13,175 bases of DNA from Anaerolineales bacterium (GCA_015494815.1 WGAK01000135.1:1-13175); one strand, 5' to 3'; shown: positions 1 to 6,953, counted from the first letter of the stretch. The notes: generated by a model from the sequence alone, not told the origin. A program made the numbers and translations.

Positions 1-108
1 CCCAAGTCGCCGTGGGGTTGGAAGACTTTGGGCAAGAAGACCCGCAAGAACAAGAAGACGGACAAGTTCATCGTCCGGCGCCGTCAGAAGAAGAACAAGC
101 GGAAGTAA
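1..108 (+). CDS. rplB: Ribosomal protein L2 (uL2), C-terminal end only
   Basis: The window opens inside this gene. Frame 1 reads 35 codons to a TAA at 106-108. The peptide begins PKSPWGWKTLGKKTRKNKK and ends DKFIVRRR followed by a lysine-rich tail. This is the conserved, very basic C-terminus of bacterial L2 (typically SPWG...GYKTRK...KFIVRRR). L2 binds 23S rRNA near the peptidyl transferase centre and is needed for subunit association. Its position directly before rpsS is the standard S10-operon order, so S10, L3, L4 and L23 probably lie upstream, outside the window. Only about an eighth of the protein is visible, so nothing can be said about its N-terminal domains. Confidence 0.95.
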   Translation, partial: PKSPWGWKTLGKKTRKNKKTDKFIVRRRQKKNKRK

Positions 109-138
109 CCCGGCGGACCGACGCTCAGGAGGTACGGC

Positions 139-417
139 ATGGGCCGTTCGTTGAAAAAAGGGCCGTATGTAGACCCGAAACTGCTGAAGAAAATCGAGGA
201 AATGAACGCCCGCGGCGAGAAGCGGGTCATCAAGACCTGGAGCCGCGACAGCACCATCTTCCCCCAGATGGTGGGGCACACCATCGCGGTGCACGATGGC
301 CGGCGCCATGTGCCCATTTACATCACCGAGAACATGGTGGGGCACAAGTTGGGCGAATTCGCGCCCACCCGCACCTTCCGCGGGCATATCGTCGAAAAGA
401 AGAAAAAGAAGCGATAG
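139..417 (+). CDS. rpsS: Ribosomal protein S19 (uS19)
   Basis: This encodes 92 residues, the usual family length, starting [12 protein letters not shown], the conserved S19 opening. The central [14 protein letters not shown] and [16 protein letters not shown] motifs are diagnostic. S19 sits in the head of the 30S subunit next to S13 and contacts the A-site region. The start is supported by AGGAGG at 127-132, six bases before the ATG. The C-terminus is a run of lysines ending in arginine, as expected for an rRNA-binding tail. The gene follows rplB by 30 bases and precedes rplV by 12, consistent with one polycistronic mRNA. No anomalies were seen. Confidence 0.98.
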   Translation: MGRSLKKGPYVDPKLLKKIEEMNARGEKRVIKTWSRDSTIFPQMVGHTIAVHDGRRHVPIYITENMVGHKLGEFAPTRTFRGHIVEKKKKKR

Positions 418-429
418 TGAGGTTGAGCC

Positions 430-774
430 ATGTTGGATGTTCGGGCATCGGCGCGCTACATTCCCATTGCCCCGCGCAAAGTGCGGCGGGTGGTGAATTT
501 GGTGCGCGGCAAAAGTGTCAACGAGGCCCTGGCCTTGCTGCGCTTTCTGCCGCATCGGGCCGCGCGGCCTGTGTATAAGGTGGTGGCTTCCGCGGTGGCC
601 AATGCCGAAGAAAACTTCGGCCTGCATCGCGACGATTTGGTCATCCACCGCATTTTCGTGGACGAGGGCCCGCGCTGGAAGCGTTATCGGTTCGCCGCCC
701 GCGGGCGGGTGAAGCCCTATCGGCATCGCCTGTCCCACATCACCGTGGTGCTGCGGGAGCGCGAATTGGACTAA
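430..774 (+). CDS. rplV: Ribosomal protein L22 (uL22)
   Basis: This encodes 114 residues. The N-terminal segment with ARYIPIAPRKVRRVVNLVRG (about residues 8-27) is the hallmark of L22. The extended basic segment near residues 79-103 (PRWKRYRFAARGRVKP then HRLSHITVVL) corresponds to the beta-hairpin that lines the nascent-peptide exit tunnel, where macrolide-resistance changes are known in other bacteria. A GAGG at 419-422 lies seven bases before the ATG. The gene starts only 12 bases after rpsS, suggesting coupled translation. Length and motif order are ordinary. Confidence 0.98.
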   Translation: MLDVRASARYIPIAPRKVRRVVNLVRGKSVNEALALLRFLPHRAARPVYKVVASAVANAEENFGLHRDDLVIHRIFVDEGPRWKRYRFAARGRVKPYRHRLSHITVVLRERELD

Positions 775-794
775 GCCCCGGGAGGCCCCAGGGC
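775..794 (+). other. Spacer hairpin, rplV-rpsC
   Basis: GCCC (775-778) pairs with GGGC (791-794). After one C/A mismatch, GGG (780-782) pairs with CCC (787-789) around an AGGC loop. It begins directly after the rplV stop codon and ends 10 bases before the rpsC GAGGAG. There is no T-run, so it is not a canonical terminator. It is the weaker sort of a pattern seen in most longer spacers of this cluster; function unknown. Confidence 0.35.
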
Positions 795-816
795 GCCGAC
801 GATTGAGGAGAGCCTT

Positions 817-1521
817 ATGGGACGCAAAGTTCATCCCATCGGATTTCGCTTAGGCATCACCAAACCCTGGCAAACCCGCTGGTTTGCGCGGGACAAAAGC
901 ACTTATGTGGAGCAGTTGCACCAGGACCGCGAGGTGCGCCGACTGATTCGCCAGATGGCGCCGCGGGCCGGCATCTCGCGCATCGAAATCGAGCGCTTCC
1001 CGACCCGGCTCAAGGTGTACATCCAGACGGCTAAGCCGGGCATTCTCATCGGGCGCAAGGGCGAGAACATCAAGCGCATCCGGCGGGCGGTGGAAGGCCT
1101 GGTCAAGGGCAAGGGCGGCGTCGAAAAGGTGGAAGTGGACATCAAGGAAGTCAAGGCGCCGGAACTGGATGCCACATTGGTGGCGCGCAACATCGCGGAG
1201 CAACTGGAGCGCCGGGTGGCCTATCGCCGGGCCATGAAGCGGGCCATCGAGCAGGCCATGCGTCGGGGCGCGCTGGGCATCAAGATTCAGGTTTCGGGCC
1301 GTCTGGCCGGGGCCGAGATGGCCCGCACCGTGTGGTTGCGCGATGGCCGGGTGCCGCTGCAGACCATTCGGGCCGATATTGACTTTGCCAAGGACATCGC
1401 CCGCACCACCTACGGCGTCATCGGCGTCAAGGTGTGGATTTACAAAGGCGAAATCTTGCCCGAGAAGAGCGAGGGCGAGGCCGAGGCCCAGCAAGAGAAG
1501 GGCGTGTATGTCAGCCGATAG
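817..1521 (+). CDS. rpsC: Ribosomal protein S3 (uS3)
   Basis: This encodes 234 residues starting MGRKVHPIGFRLGI, the conserved S3 N-terminus. A type II KH RNA-binding domain follows, with its GxxG loop visible as GRKG at residues 79-82 inside KPGILIGRKGENI. The C-terminal S3 domain includes the GIKIQVSGRLAGAEMAR segment and the TTYGVIGVKVWIYKGE block. S3 lies at the mRNA entry tunnel of the 30S subunit with S4 and S5, and has a known role in unwinding mRNA. The last roughly 20 residues are a Glu/Ala/Gln-rich tail ending VYVSR, variable in this family. GAGGAG at 805-810 places the ribosome six bases before the ATG. Confidence 0.98.
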   Translation: MGRKVHPIGFRLGITKPWQTRWFARDKSTYVEQLHQDREVRRLIRQMAPRAGISRIEIERFPTRLKVYIQTAKPGILIGRKGENIKRIRRAVEGLVKGKGGVEKVEVDIKEVKAPELDATLVARNIAEQLERRVAYRRAMKRAIEQAMRRGALGIKIQVSGRLAGAEMARTVWLRDGRVPLQTIRADIDFAKDIARTTYGVIGVKVWIYKGEILPEKSEGEAEAQQEKGVYVSR

Positions 1522-1551
1522 GCTGCGCATCGGCAAGTGGAGAGAAGAGCC

Positions 1552-1971
1552 ATGTTGATGCCAAAGCGACTCAAGTACCGCAAGCAACAGCGCGGCCGTA
1601 TGCGGGGTAAATCGTACCGCGGGGCCGAGGTGCACTTCGGCGATTATGGCCTCAAGGCCCTGGCCCCGGCCTGGATTACCGCCCGGCAAATCGAAGCCGC
1701 GCGGCGGGCCATCGTGCGCACCCTGCGCCGCCGCGGCAAGGTGTGGATTCGCATCTTCCCCGACAAGCCCGTGACCAAGCGCGCGGCCGAGACCCGTCTG
1801 GGCGGCGGCAAGGGCAACGTGGAAGATTGGGTGGCCGTGGTCAAGCCCGGGCGCATCATGTTCGAGGTGGGCGGCGTGGCCCCTGAGTTGGCCCGGCGGG
1901 CTCTGGAGAAGGCGGCCTACAAACTGCCCATCCCCGTCAAGGTCGTGGCGCGCGAAGGCCTCGAGGACTGA
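1552..1971 (+). CDS. rplP: Ribosomal protein L16 (uL16)
   Basis: This encodes 139 residues from the chosen ATG, giving [19 protein letters not shown], which aligns with the MLLPKR opening of L16 in many bacteria. An in-frame GTG at 1537 overlaps the purine-rich binding site (GGAG at 1539-1542) and is unlikely. An ATG at 1558 would give MPKRLKY and is a possible alternative. The [21 protein letters not shown] block followed by the glycine-rich GGGKG loop is diagnostic. This region reaches toward the A-site tRNA, and the arginine of the AETR motif is hydroxylated in E. coli. L16 helps organise the central protuberance side of the 50S subunit. Confidence 0.97.
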   Translation: MLMPKRLKYRKQQRGRMRGKSYRGAEVHFGDYGLKALAPAWITARQIEAARRAIVRTLRRRGKVWIRIFPDKPVTKRAAETRLGGGKGNVEDWVAVVKPGRIMFEVGGVAPELARRALEKAAYKLPIPVKVVAREGLED

Positions 1972-2004
1972 TTTCGGGCCTGGCCCCGGATGTTGGAGGA
2001 CGAT

Positions 2005-2226
2005 ATGAAGGCCGCGGAGATTCGCAAACTCTCTACGGAAGACATCATTGAAAAATTGGACGAAGCGCGCGAGCAACTGATGCGCTTGCGCTTTCAGCAG
2101 GTCACCGGTGAACTGGTGGACACCAGCCAGTTCCGGAAGACCCGGCGCCTCATCGCCCGCCTGATGACCATTTTGCGCGAGCGGGAGATTGAGGCCGAGC
2201 AAAAAGCCAGCGAGGGTGAAGCATGA
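2005..2226 (+). CDS. rpmC: Ribosomal protein L29 (uL29)
   Basis: This encodes 73 residues starting [14 protein letters not shown], the usual L29 opening, and is almost all alpha-helical. The [15 protein letters not shown] segment and the C-terminal [15 protein letters not shown] helix are typical. An upstream in-frame ATG at 1990 would add MLEDD but contains the ribosome binding site GGAGG (1995-1999), so the ATG at 2005 is preferred. L29 sits at the exit-tunnel rim beside L23 and forms part of the docking area for trigger factor and the signal recognition particle. Its last codon overlaps the rpsQ start as ATGA (2223-2226), so the two are probably translationally coupled. Confidence 0.96.
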   Translation: MKAAEIRKLSTEDIIEKLDEAREQLMRLRFQQVTGELVDTSQFRKTRRLIARLMTILREREIEAEQKASEGEA

Positions 2227-2567
2227 ACCGGCGTAGGCGACTGACGGGCGTTGTGGTTTCCGACAAGATGGAAAAGACGGTGGTGGTGCGGGTCACCCGT
2301 ACCTTCCGCCACCCGCTGTACCAGAAAGTGGTGCATCGCTCCAAGAAATACAAGGCCCATGACGAACTGGGCGCGCAGGTGGGCGATGTGGTGGTCATCG
2401 TCGAGAGCCGCCCCATCTCGAAGACCAAGCGGTGGGTCGTGCAGCAGATTGTGCAGCGGGCCGGTGAGGCCGCGCGCGAGCAGGATGTGGCCGTAGAGGA
2501 AGAGGTGGCGGCCCTGGTGGACGAGGAGGCCAGCCCCGCGGCTCCGGCCCCTGAACCCGAGGCCTGA
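2223..2567 (+). CDS. rpsQ: Ribosomal protein S17 (uS17) with a long acidic tail
   Basis: This encodes 114 residues, compared with about 80-90 for most bacterial S17. The OB-fold core is clear in residues 1-80: [20 protein letters not shown], the [19 protein letters not shown] loop, [18 protein letters not shown] and the final strand. It binds 16S rRNA early in 30S assembly. Residues about 81-114 form an extension rich in Glu, Ala and Pro ([11 protein letters not shown], then a Pro/Ala-rich stretch), probably disordered and unlike the basic core. The start overlaps rpmC by four bases. The extension is in frame with no sign of frameshift, and the rplN ribosome site follows normally. Confidence 0.96.
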   Translation: MNRRRRLTGVVVSDKMEKTVVVRVTRTFRHPLYQKVVHRSKKYKAHDELGAQVGDVVVIVESRPISKTKRWVVQQIVQRAGEAAREQDVAVEEEVAALVDEEASPAAPAPEPEA

Positions 2568-2581
2568 CGGGAGAAGGTACC

Positions 2582-2953
2582 ATGGTGCAGCAAGAATCGC
2601 GTCTCAAGGTTGCGGACAACACCGGCGCGAAGGAGATTCTGGTCATTCGCGTCCTGGGCGGCTCCACCCGCCGCTATGGCCGCGTGGGCGATGTGGTGGT
2701 GGCGACGGTGAAAGTGGCCGCGCCCCACGGCCAGGTCAAGAAGAGCGATGTGGTGCGGGCCGTCATCGTACGCACCAAAAAGGAATGGCGCCGCGCGGAT
2801 GGGTCGCGCATTCGCTTCGACGACAACGCGGCCGTCATCCTGGCTCCCGATGGCACCAACCCGCGCGGCACCCGCATCTTCGGGCCCGTGGCCCGGGAAT
2901 TGCGGGAAAAGGGCTTCACCAAAATCGTCTCGTTGGCGCCCGAGGTGCTCTAA
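2582..2953 (+). CDS. rplN: Ribosomal protein L14 (uL14)
   Basis: This encodes 123 residues, the normal length. The opening [18 protein letters not shown] is the L14 signature, and the later [49 protein letters not shown] blocks are nearly invariant in bacteria. L14 is a beta-barrel protein at the 50S subunit interface that contacts the 16S rRNA in an inter-subunit bridge and is the binding site of the silencing factor RsfS. GGAG at 2570-2573 lies eight bases before the ATG. It lies 14 bases after rpsQ. Nothing unusual was seen. Confidence 0.98.
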   Translation: MVQQESRLKVADNTGAKEILVIRVLGGSTRRYGRVGDVVVATVKVAAPHGQVKKSDVVRAVIVRTKKEWRRADGSRIRFDDNAAVILAPDGTNPRGTRIFGPVARELREKGFTKIVSLAPEVL

Positions 2954-2963
2954 CTTTCGAACA

Positions 2964-2979
2964 CGGGGCCGCGGCCCCG
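2964..2979 (+). other. Perfect 16-base palindrome in the rplN-rplX spacer
   Basis: The sequence CGGGGCCGCGGCCCCG is a perfect palindrome containing CCGCGG. As RNA it can fold with CGGGGC (2964-2969) pairing GCCCCG (2974-2979) around a CGCG loop. It lies 10 bases after the rplN stop and three bases before the GGGAG that serves rplX. No T-tract follows, so transcription termination is not implied. Confidence 0.5.
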
Positions 2980-2995
2980 GCTGGGAGTGGACAAG

Positions 2996-3331
2996 ATGAC
3001 GCAACCCAAATACAAAATCAAGAAGGGTGACATTGTGGAAGTGCTGACCGGGCGCGACCGGGGCACCCGGGGCGAAGTGGTGCGGGTGTTGACCAAACAG
3101 GGCCGGGTGGTGGTCGAAGGCGTCAACCGCCGCAAGCGCCACCAAAAGTCCTACCAGGCCGGCAATCGCACCATCCAGGGCGGCATCATCGAGTTCAACG
3201 CGCCCATTCACATCTCCAATGTGATGCTGGTGTGCCCCAAATGCGGCCAGCGCACCCGGGTCGGCATTCGGCGTGACGAAGACGGCACCCGCCATCGGGT
3301 GTGCCGCAAGTGCGGGGCCGATATTGACTGA
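2996..3331 (+). CDS. rplX: Ribosomal protein L24 (uL24), four-cysteine form
   Basis: This encodes 111 residues from ATG 2996 ([21 protein letters not shown]). The alternative GTG at 2987 overlaps the ribosome site GGGAG (2983-2987, eight bases from the ATG), so it is rejected. The KOW motif is visible at about residues 9-36 ([20 protein letters not shown]), followed by [14 protein letters not shown]. The C-terminal part carries two CxxC pairs, C80/C83 (CPKC) and C103/C106 (CRKC), which could hold a zinc ion; many bacterial L24 proteins have this arrangement. L24 initiates 50S assembly by binding the 5' domain of 23S rRNA. In E. coli it is the second gene of the spc operon, just ahead of the S8 control site. 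Confidence 0.97.
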   Translation: MTQPKYKIKKGDIVEVLTGRDRGTRGEVVRVLTKQGRVVVEGVNRRKRHQKSYQAGNRTIQGGIIEFNAPIHISNVMLVCPKCGQRTRVGIRRDEDGTRHRVCRKCGADID

Positions 3332-3361
3332 CCCCGCTACGACCACCCCTCGCAGCCTGGC

Positions 3362-3387
3362 CCTACGGACGGAGCCGTCCCCGTAGG
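3362..3387 (+). promoter_or_regulatory. Bulged hairpin between rplX and rplE; candidate control site
   Basis: CCTACGG (3362-3368) pairs perfectly with CCGTAGG (3381-3387). Inside, ACG (3369-3371) pairs with CGT (3376-3378) around a GAGC loop, with a two-base CC bulge on the 3' arm. It ends seven bases before the rplE ribosome site (GGAGGA, 3395-3400). In E. coli, S8 represses the spc operon by binding mRNA in this very spacer. That this hairpin is an S8 site is an inference from position only. Confidence 0.45.
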
Positions 3388-3408
3388 TGCCCGTGGAGGA
3401 AAGCAATT

Positions 3409-3954
3409 ATGGCGCATTGGCTGAAGGAAAAGTACCAAAACGAGGTGGTGCCGGCCCTCATGGAGGAGTTCGGCTACACCAACCCCATGCAAGTGCCGCG
3501 CATCGAAAAGGTCGTGCTCAACATCGGCCTGGGTGAGGCCAAAGAGAACGCCAAGGTGTTGGAGTACGCGCAGCGCGACCTGGCGACCATCGCGGGGCAG
3601 AAGCCCATCGTCACCCGGGCACGCAAGAGCATCGCCGGCTTTCGCCTGCGCGAGGGCATGCCCATTGGCGTCAAGGTGACCTTGCGCAAGGACCGCATGT
3701 GGGCCTTCTTGGACCGGCTGATGAATGTGGCCTTGCCCCGGGTGCGTGACTTTCGGGGTGTGTCGCCCAACGCCTTTGATGGCCGCGGGAATTACACCCT
3801 GGGCCTGCGAGAACAGTTGATTTTCCCAGAGATTGATTACGACAAAATTGACAAGATTCGAGGCCTGGAAGTGACCATCGTGACCACCGCGAAGACCGAT
3901 GAACCGGCCCGCCGGTTGCTGGCCCTGCTGGGCATGCCCTTCCGGCGGCAGTAG
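3409..3954 (+). CDS. rplE: Ribosomal protein L5 (uL5)
   Basis: This encodes 181 residues, the normal length. Recognisable blocks are [14 protein letters not shown] (about 31-44), [23 protein letters not shown] (about 61-83), PIGVKVTLR (about 85-93), [28 protein letters not shown] (about 115-142) and the C-terminal [21 protein letters not shown]5 binds 5S rRNA and, with L18, builds the central protuberance; it also contacts P-site tRNA. GGAGGA at 3395-3400 supports the ATG. The 77-base spacer before it is one of the longest in the window and carries a bulged hairpin. Confidence 0.98.
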   Translation: MAHWLKEKYQNEVVPALMEEFGYTNPMQVPRIEKVVLNIGLGEAKENAKVLEYAQRDLATIAGQKPIVTRARKSIAGFRLREGMPIGVKVTLRKDRMWAFLDRLMNVALPRVRDFRGVSPNAFDGRGNYTLGLREQLIFPEIDYDKIDKIRGLEVTIVTTAKTDEPARRLLALLGMPFRRQ

Positions 3955-3976
3955 GTCTCAGGCGTAAGGAAGGTAG

Positions 3977-4162
3977 ATGATGACGCGTAAAGCCTTGTTT
4001 TACCGCAACCAGCGCAAGAAGTACAAGGTGCAGCATCGCAACCGCTGTCGCATTTGCGGCCGGCCGCGAGGCTACATCCGCCGGTTCGGCGTGTGCCGAA
4101 TTTGCTTCCGGGAACTGGCCCTGGAAGGCAAAATCCCCGGCGTGAAGAAATCTTCCTGGTAG
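3977..4162 (+). CDS. rpsZ: Ribosomal protein S14 (uS14), zinc-binding short form
   Basis: This encodes 61 residues (60 if translation begins at the adjacent ATG 3980, giving MTRKAL; both lie behind AAGGAAGG at 3966-3973 and cannot be told apart). Two CxxC pairs, C24/C27 and C40/C43 (CRIC and CRIC), form the zinc ribbon of the short S14 type found in Gram-positive bacteria, Chloroflexota and others. The ending [11 protein letters not shown] is diagnostic. The longer zinc-free S14 seen in E. coli at this locus is about 100 residues, so this is clearly the zinc-dependent type. S14 binds the 30S head near S3 and S10. Confidence 0.97.
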   Translation: MMTRKALFYRNQRKKYKVQHRNRCRICGRPRGYIRRFGVCRICFRELALEGKIPGVKKSSW

Positions 4163-4179
4163 CGGGTGGAGGTAGAATG

Positions 4180-4593
4180 ATGGCGGTGAACGACCCCATT
4201 GCGGACATGCTGACCCGCATTCGCAACGCGATGATGGCCGGCAAAGAGGAAGTGGTGATGCCTTCTTCGAAGATGAAGGAAGCCATCGCGCGCATCTTGA
4301 AAGAAGAAGGCTATATCAAGACCTATCGGGTGGAGCAGGGCCGCACGCCGGCGCACAAGAACCTGAAAATCGTGCTCAAGTATGTCGGCTCGCGGCGCCA
4401 GCGCCGCCCCGTGATTCGGGGCCTGGAGCGGGTGAGCAAGCCTGGTCGGCGCATCTATGTGGGCCGCAAGCAGTTGCCCTGGGTGAAATCGGGCATGGGC
4501 ATCGCCATCGTCACCACCCCCAAAGGCGTGATGACCGCGCAGCGGGCCCGCAAACTGGGCGTGGGTGGTGAGGTCATCTGCAAGGTGTGGTGA
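4180..4593 (+). CDS. rpsH: Ribosomal protein S8 (uS8)
   Basis: This encodes 137 residues from ATG 4180, giving [17 protein letters not shown], the invariant S8 start. TGGAGG at 4167-4172 is seven bases upstream. The tandem ATG at 4177 would add one Met but leaves only four bases. The C-terminus carries [20 protein letters not shown], the [15 protein letters not shown] block and the final GGEVICKVW, all family signatures. S8 binds helix 21 of 16S rRNA in the central domain and is an early assembly protein. In E. coli it is the translational repressor of the spc operon, so any autoregulatory site would be expected upstream near rplX-rplE. Confidence 0.97.
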   Translation: MAVNDPIADMLTRIRNAMMAGKEEVVMPSSKMKEAIARILKEEGYIKTYRVEQGRTPAHKNLKIVLKYVGSRRQRRPVIRGLERVSKPGRRIYVGRKQLPWVKSGMGIAIVTTPKGVMTAQRARKLGVGGEVICKVW

Positions 4594-4634
4594 CCCGCGC
4601 GGCCCCATACTCGAGGTTCATTGGAGGAAGAGCC

Positions 4635-5186
4635 GTGTCTCGTATCGGACGCTTACCCATTCGGGTGCCAGAAAATGTGGAGGTCGCGGTCCAGGGCTCC
4701 CATGTGAAGGTCAAGGGGCCCAAGGGCGAGTTGGCGTTCACCTTCCCCGCGGCCATGAAGATTACCTTTGACCCCGCGAGCCGGGAACTGCGGGTCGAAC
4801 GCCCTTCGGACGCCAAGCAGCACAAGGCCTGGCATGGCACCACGCGCGCCGTGCTCAACAACATGGTGGTGGGCGTGTCGCAGGGCTTCGAGAAGGTGCT
4901 GGAACTGCACGGCGTGGGCTACCGGGCCGAAGTCAAAGGCAAGAACCTGGTGCTCAGCGTGGGCTTTTCGCACCCGGTGACCGTGGAACCGCCCGAGGGC
5001 ATCACCTTCGAGGCCGAGCGCAGCCCCAACGCCTACATCATCAAGGTCAAGGGCTACGACAAGGTCTTGGTGGGCCAGGTGGCGGCCAACATCCGCAAGA
5101 TTCGCCCGGCCGAGCCTTATAAGGGCAAGGGCCTGCGCTACAAGGGCGAGCGCATTCGCCTCAAGGCCGGTAAGGCCGGGCGCTAA
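4635..5186 (+). CDS. rplF: Ribosomal protein L6 (uL6), GTG start
   Basis: This encodes 183 residues. The chosen start is GTG 4635, which gives MSRIGRLPIRVPENV, the classic L6 N-terminus. GGAGGA at 4623-4628 lies six bases before it. Reading from the in-frame GTG at 4587 would add 16 residues that do not resemble L6 and would overlap rpsH. Two repeated domains are present; the second contains GVGYRAEVKGKNLVLSVGFSHP and the C-terminal GKGLRYKGERIRLKAGKAG. L6 lies near the sarcin-ricin loop and the GTPase-associated region of the 50S subunit. It is one of the few genes here without an ATG start. Confidence 0.97.
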   Translation: MSRIGRLPIRVPENVEVAVQGSHVKVKGPKGELAFTFPAAMKITFDPASRELRVERPSDAKQHKAWHGTTRAVLNNMVVGVSQGFEKVLELHGVGYRAEVKGKNLVLSVGFSHPVTVEPPEGITFEAERSPNAYIIKVKGYDKVLVGQVAANIRKIRPAEPYKGKGLRYKGERIRLKAGKAGR

Positions 5187-5243
5187 GCACGCACGATTCC
5201 GCTCCTGCGGACACGAAACCGGGCGTGCCCCGTCCGTGTCCGC
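5187..5243 (+). promoter_or_regulatory. Nine-base-pair hairpin and possible pseudoknot before rplR
   Basis: GCGGACACG (5207-5215) pairs perfectly with CGTGTCCGC (5235-5243). The 19-base loop includes GCGTGC (5223-5228), which is exactly complementary to GCACGC (5187-5192) directly after the rplF stop. The two helices cross, so together they would form an H-type pseudoknot. Alternatively, CGGG (5220-5223) and CCCG (5229-5232) close a small inner hairpin. The structure ends two bases before AAAGGAGG (5246-5253), the rplR ribosome site, so it could influence rplR translation. The function is inferred. Confidence 0.45.
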
Positions 5244-5261
5244 CCAAAGGAGGCAAATGGT

Positions 5262-5627
5262 ATGGCCAAGTTCAATCGGCATGTTGCCCGCAAACGGCGT
5301 CACATGCGGGTGCGCAAAAAGGTGCACGGCACGGCCGAGCGCCCGCGGCTCAATGTGTTCCGCAGTTTGCAGCACATTTACGCCCAGGTTATTGACGACG
5401 AGGCCGGGGTGACCTTGGTGGCCGCGTCCACCATTGACAAAGAACTGCGGGCCCAGATGGCCGGCAAGACCAAGACCGAGCAGGCCCGCCTGGTGGGGCA
5501 GAAAGTGGCCGAACGGGCCCTGGCCAAGGGCATTACCCAGGTGGTGTTCGACCGGGGCGGCTATCGTTACTTCGGGCGGGTCAAGGCCCTGGCCGAAGGC
5601 GCCCGTGAAGGCGGCCTCACCTTTTAG
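5262..5627 (+). CDS. rplR: Ribosomal protein L18 (uL18)
   Basis: This encodes 121 residues, the standard size. The basic N-terminal tail ([25 protein letters not shown], seen from residue 6) and the blocks [18 protein letters not shown] and the C-terminal [24 protein letters not shown] are family hallmarks. L18 binds 5S rRNA with L5 and anchors it to the 50S subunit. AAAGGAGG at 5246-5253 is eight bases from the ATG and is one of the strongest ribosome sites in the window. The upstream spacer contains a long hairpin close to this site. Confidence 0.98.
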   Translation: MAKFNRHVARKRRHMRVRKKVHGTAERPRLNVFRSLQHIYAQVIDDEAGVTLVAASTIDKELRAQMAGKTKTEQARLVGQKVAERALAKGITQVVFDRGGYRYFGRVKALAEGAREGGLTF

Positions 5628-5628
5628 G

Positions 5629-5646
5629 CCGAGGCCCCGGCTTCGG
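5629..5646 (+). other. Spacer hairpin, rplR-rpsE
   Basis: CCGAGGC (5629-5635) pairs with GCTTCGG (5640-5646), including one G-U pair, around a CCCG loop. It begins two bases after the rplR stop codon and lies about 18 bases before the rpsE ribosome site. The bases after it (ATTCCCTGACC) are not a T-tract, so it is unlikely to be a classical terminator. Confidence 0.45.
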
Positions 5647-5676
5647 ATTCCCTGACCTTCGGACGGAGGAAACGGC

Positions 5677-6222
5677 ATGGCGGAAGAGTACAAAGCCTCT
5701 CAGGCTTATTCGGAAGAAGAACTGGACGAGCGCACCATCGAAATCGCCCGGGTGGCCAAGGTGGTCAAGGGCGGCCGGCGCTTCTCCTTCCGGGCCACCG
5801 TGGTGGTCGGCGACCGCCGCGGCCGGGTCGGCCTGGGCGTGGGCAAGGCCAACGCAGTGCCCGACGCGGTGCGCAAGGCCAGCGAGCGCGCCCGGCGCAA
5901 CATGAAGAAGATTCACCTCTACCAGACCACCATCCCCCATGAGGTCATCGGTGAGGTGGGCGGCGCGCGGGTGCTGCTCAAGCCCGCTTCGGCCGGTACG
6001 GGCGTGATTGCCGCGGGCGGCGTGCGCGCCGTGCTCGAGGCTGCAGGCATCCGGGATGTGCTCACCAAGTCCCTGGGCAGCAACACCCTCATCAATGTGG
6101 TGCAGGCGACCATGCAGGCCCTGGAGCAACTGCGGGCCGTGGACGAGGTGGCCAAGGAACGCGGGAAGTCCGTGGAACAGGTCAAGCCTTTCTGGGACCG
6201 CCGCCAGCGGAGGACCGCATGA
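5677..6222 (+). CDS. rpsE: Ribosomal protein S5 (uS5)
   Basis: This encodes 181 residues. An acidic N-terminal stretch (residues 1-20) precedes the double-stranded RNA-binding S5 domain, whose core [40 protein letters not shown] spans about residues 29-68. The C-terminal domain includes [17 protein letters not shown] and [17 protein letters not shown]5 works with S3 and S4 at the mRNA entry tunnel and affects decoding accuracy; the VVKGGRR loop is where spectinomycin-resistance mutations fall in other bacteria. GGAGG at 5665-5669 precedes the ATG by seven bases. The stop overlaps the rpmD start as ATGA (6219-6222). Confidence 0.98.
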   Translation: MAEEYKASQAYSEEELDERTIEIARVAKVVKGGRRFSFRATVVVGDRRGRVGLGVGKANAVPDAVRKASERARRNMKKIHLYQTTIPHEVIGEVGGARVLLKPASAGTGVIAAGGVRAVLEAAGIRDVLTKSLGSNTLINVVQATMQALEQLRAVDEVAKERGKSVEQVKPFWDRRQRRTA

Positions 6223-6413
6223 GCAAGGAACGCTATTTGCGCATCACCTTAGTCAAGAGCCCCATTGGGTATTCCAAGCGCCAGAAGGCCACCCTGTACT
6301 CCCTGGGGCTGCGCAAGTTGAACCGCACCGTGGAACACAAGGACACGCCCATGATTCGCGGCATGGTGGCCGCGGTGGCGCACCTGGTGCGGGTGGAAGA
6401 AGTGGAGCGTTGA
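6219..6413 (+). CDS. rpmD: Ribosomal protein L30 (uL30)
   Basis: This encodes 64 residues, slightly longer than the roughly 60 usual for bacteria. [38 protein letters not shown] covers the ferredoxin-like fold and conserved GL(R/G)K(L/R)N turn, and [17 protein letters not shown] is the usual C-terminus. L30 binds 23S rRNA on the 50S solvent side. It starts within the last codons of rpsE (ATGA overlap), and its ribosome site GGAGGA (6209-6214) lies inside rpsE, indicating translational coupling. L30 is absent from some bacterial lineages, but its presence at this position is the common state. Confidence 0.97.
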   Translation: MSKERYLRITLVKSPIGYSKRQKATLYSLGLRKLNRTVEHKDTPMIRGMVAAVAHLVRVEEVER

Positions 6414-6419
6414 GCCGTG

Positions 6420-6437
6420 GGCGGGCCCGCGCCCGCC
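6420..6437 (+). other. Spacer hairpin, rpmD-rplO
   Basis: GGCGGGC (6420-6426) pairs perfectly with GCCCGCC (6431-6437) around a CCGC loop. This seven-base-pair, all G-C stem starts six bases after the rpmD stop and sits 14 bases before the rplO ribosome site (TGGAGGA, 6451-6457). There is no T-tract. Confidence 0.5.
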
Positions 6438-6464
6438 GACTGCTGACCGCTGGAGGACGACGGT

Positions 6465-6917
6465 ATGAAATTGCACGATTTGCGACCCAACCCGGGAGCC
6501 AAACACCGCAAGAAGCGGGTGGGCCGGGGCATTGCGGCCGGGCAAGGCAAGACCGCGGGGCGGGGCACCAAGGGCCAAAATGCCCGCGCCGGTGGCGGCG
6601 TGCGGCCTTACCACGAAGGCGGCAACCTGCCCCTGGTGCGGCGCCTGCCCACCAAGCGCGGGTTCAACCCGCCGCGCCGCACGGTGTATCATGAAATCAA
6701 CCTCGACCAGGTGGCCCAGCGTTTCGCCGCCGGCGAGGAGGTCACTCCCGAGACCCTGGTGGCCAAGGGCTTGCTGCGCAAGGTGCAGTACCCCATCGTG
6801 CTGCTGGGCCGCGGCGACATTGACTTCGCCCTGACCGTGCGGGTGCACCGCGTGAGCCGGGGTGCCCGTGCCAAAATCGAAGCCGCCGGTGGCCAGGTGG
6901 AACTGCTCACCTGGTGA
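6465..6917 (+). CDS. rplO: Ribosomal protein L15 (uL15)
   Basis: This encodes 150 residues. The N-terminus MKLHDLRPNPGAKHRKKRVG and the glycine-rich GRGIAAGQGKTAGRGTKGQNARAGGGVRP stretch (about residues 20-48) form the extended basic tail that threads into 23S rRNA. The LPTKRGFN motif near residue 61 and the C-terminal globular part (LVAKGLLRK to VHRVSRGARAKIEAAGG) complete the family pattern. L15 is a late-assembly 50S protein. The ribosome site TGGAGGA at 6451-6457 is appropriately spaced. It is the last ribosomal protein before secY, the canonical spc order. Confidence 0.98.
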   Translation: MKLHDLRPNPGAKHRKKRVGRGIAAGQGKTAGRGTKGQNARAGGGVRPYHEGGNLPLVRRLPTKRGFNPPRRTVYHEINLDQVAQRFAAGEEVTPETLVAKGLLRKVQYPIVLLGRGDIDFALTVRVHRVSRGARAKIEAAGGQVELLTW

Positions 6918-6924
6918 ACCCTCG

Positions 6925-6940
6925 CCGAAGGTATCTTCGG
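6925..6940 (+). other. Spacer hairpin, rplO-secY
   Basis: CCGAAG (6925-6930) pairs perfectly with CTTCGG (6935-6940) around a GTAT loop. It starts seven bases after the rplO stop and ends two bases before the secY ribosome site (AGGAG, 6943-6947). It is close enough to influence ribosome access to secY. No T-run follows. Confidence 0.5.
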
Positions 6941-6953
6941 GTAGGAGCGTTCG

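Noticed and set aside
850..2202. A 450-codon minus-strand open frame opposite rpsC and rplP, with similar ones at 2150-3406, 4653-5693, 6249-7256 and 7425-8609
   Set aside because: Same explanation: shadows of conserved genes in GC-rich DNA with no recognisable domains.
4054..4179. N-terminal extension of S8 overlapping the S14 gene
   Set aside because: The extension reads S14 out of frame, and ATG 4180 with TGGAGG gives the invariant S8 N-terminus.
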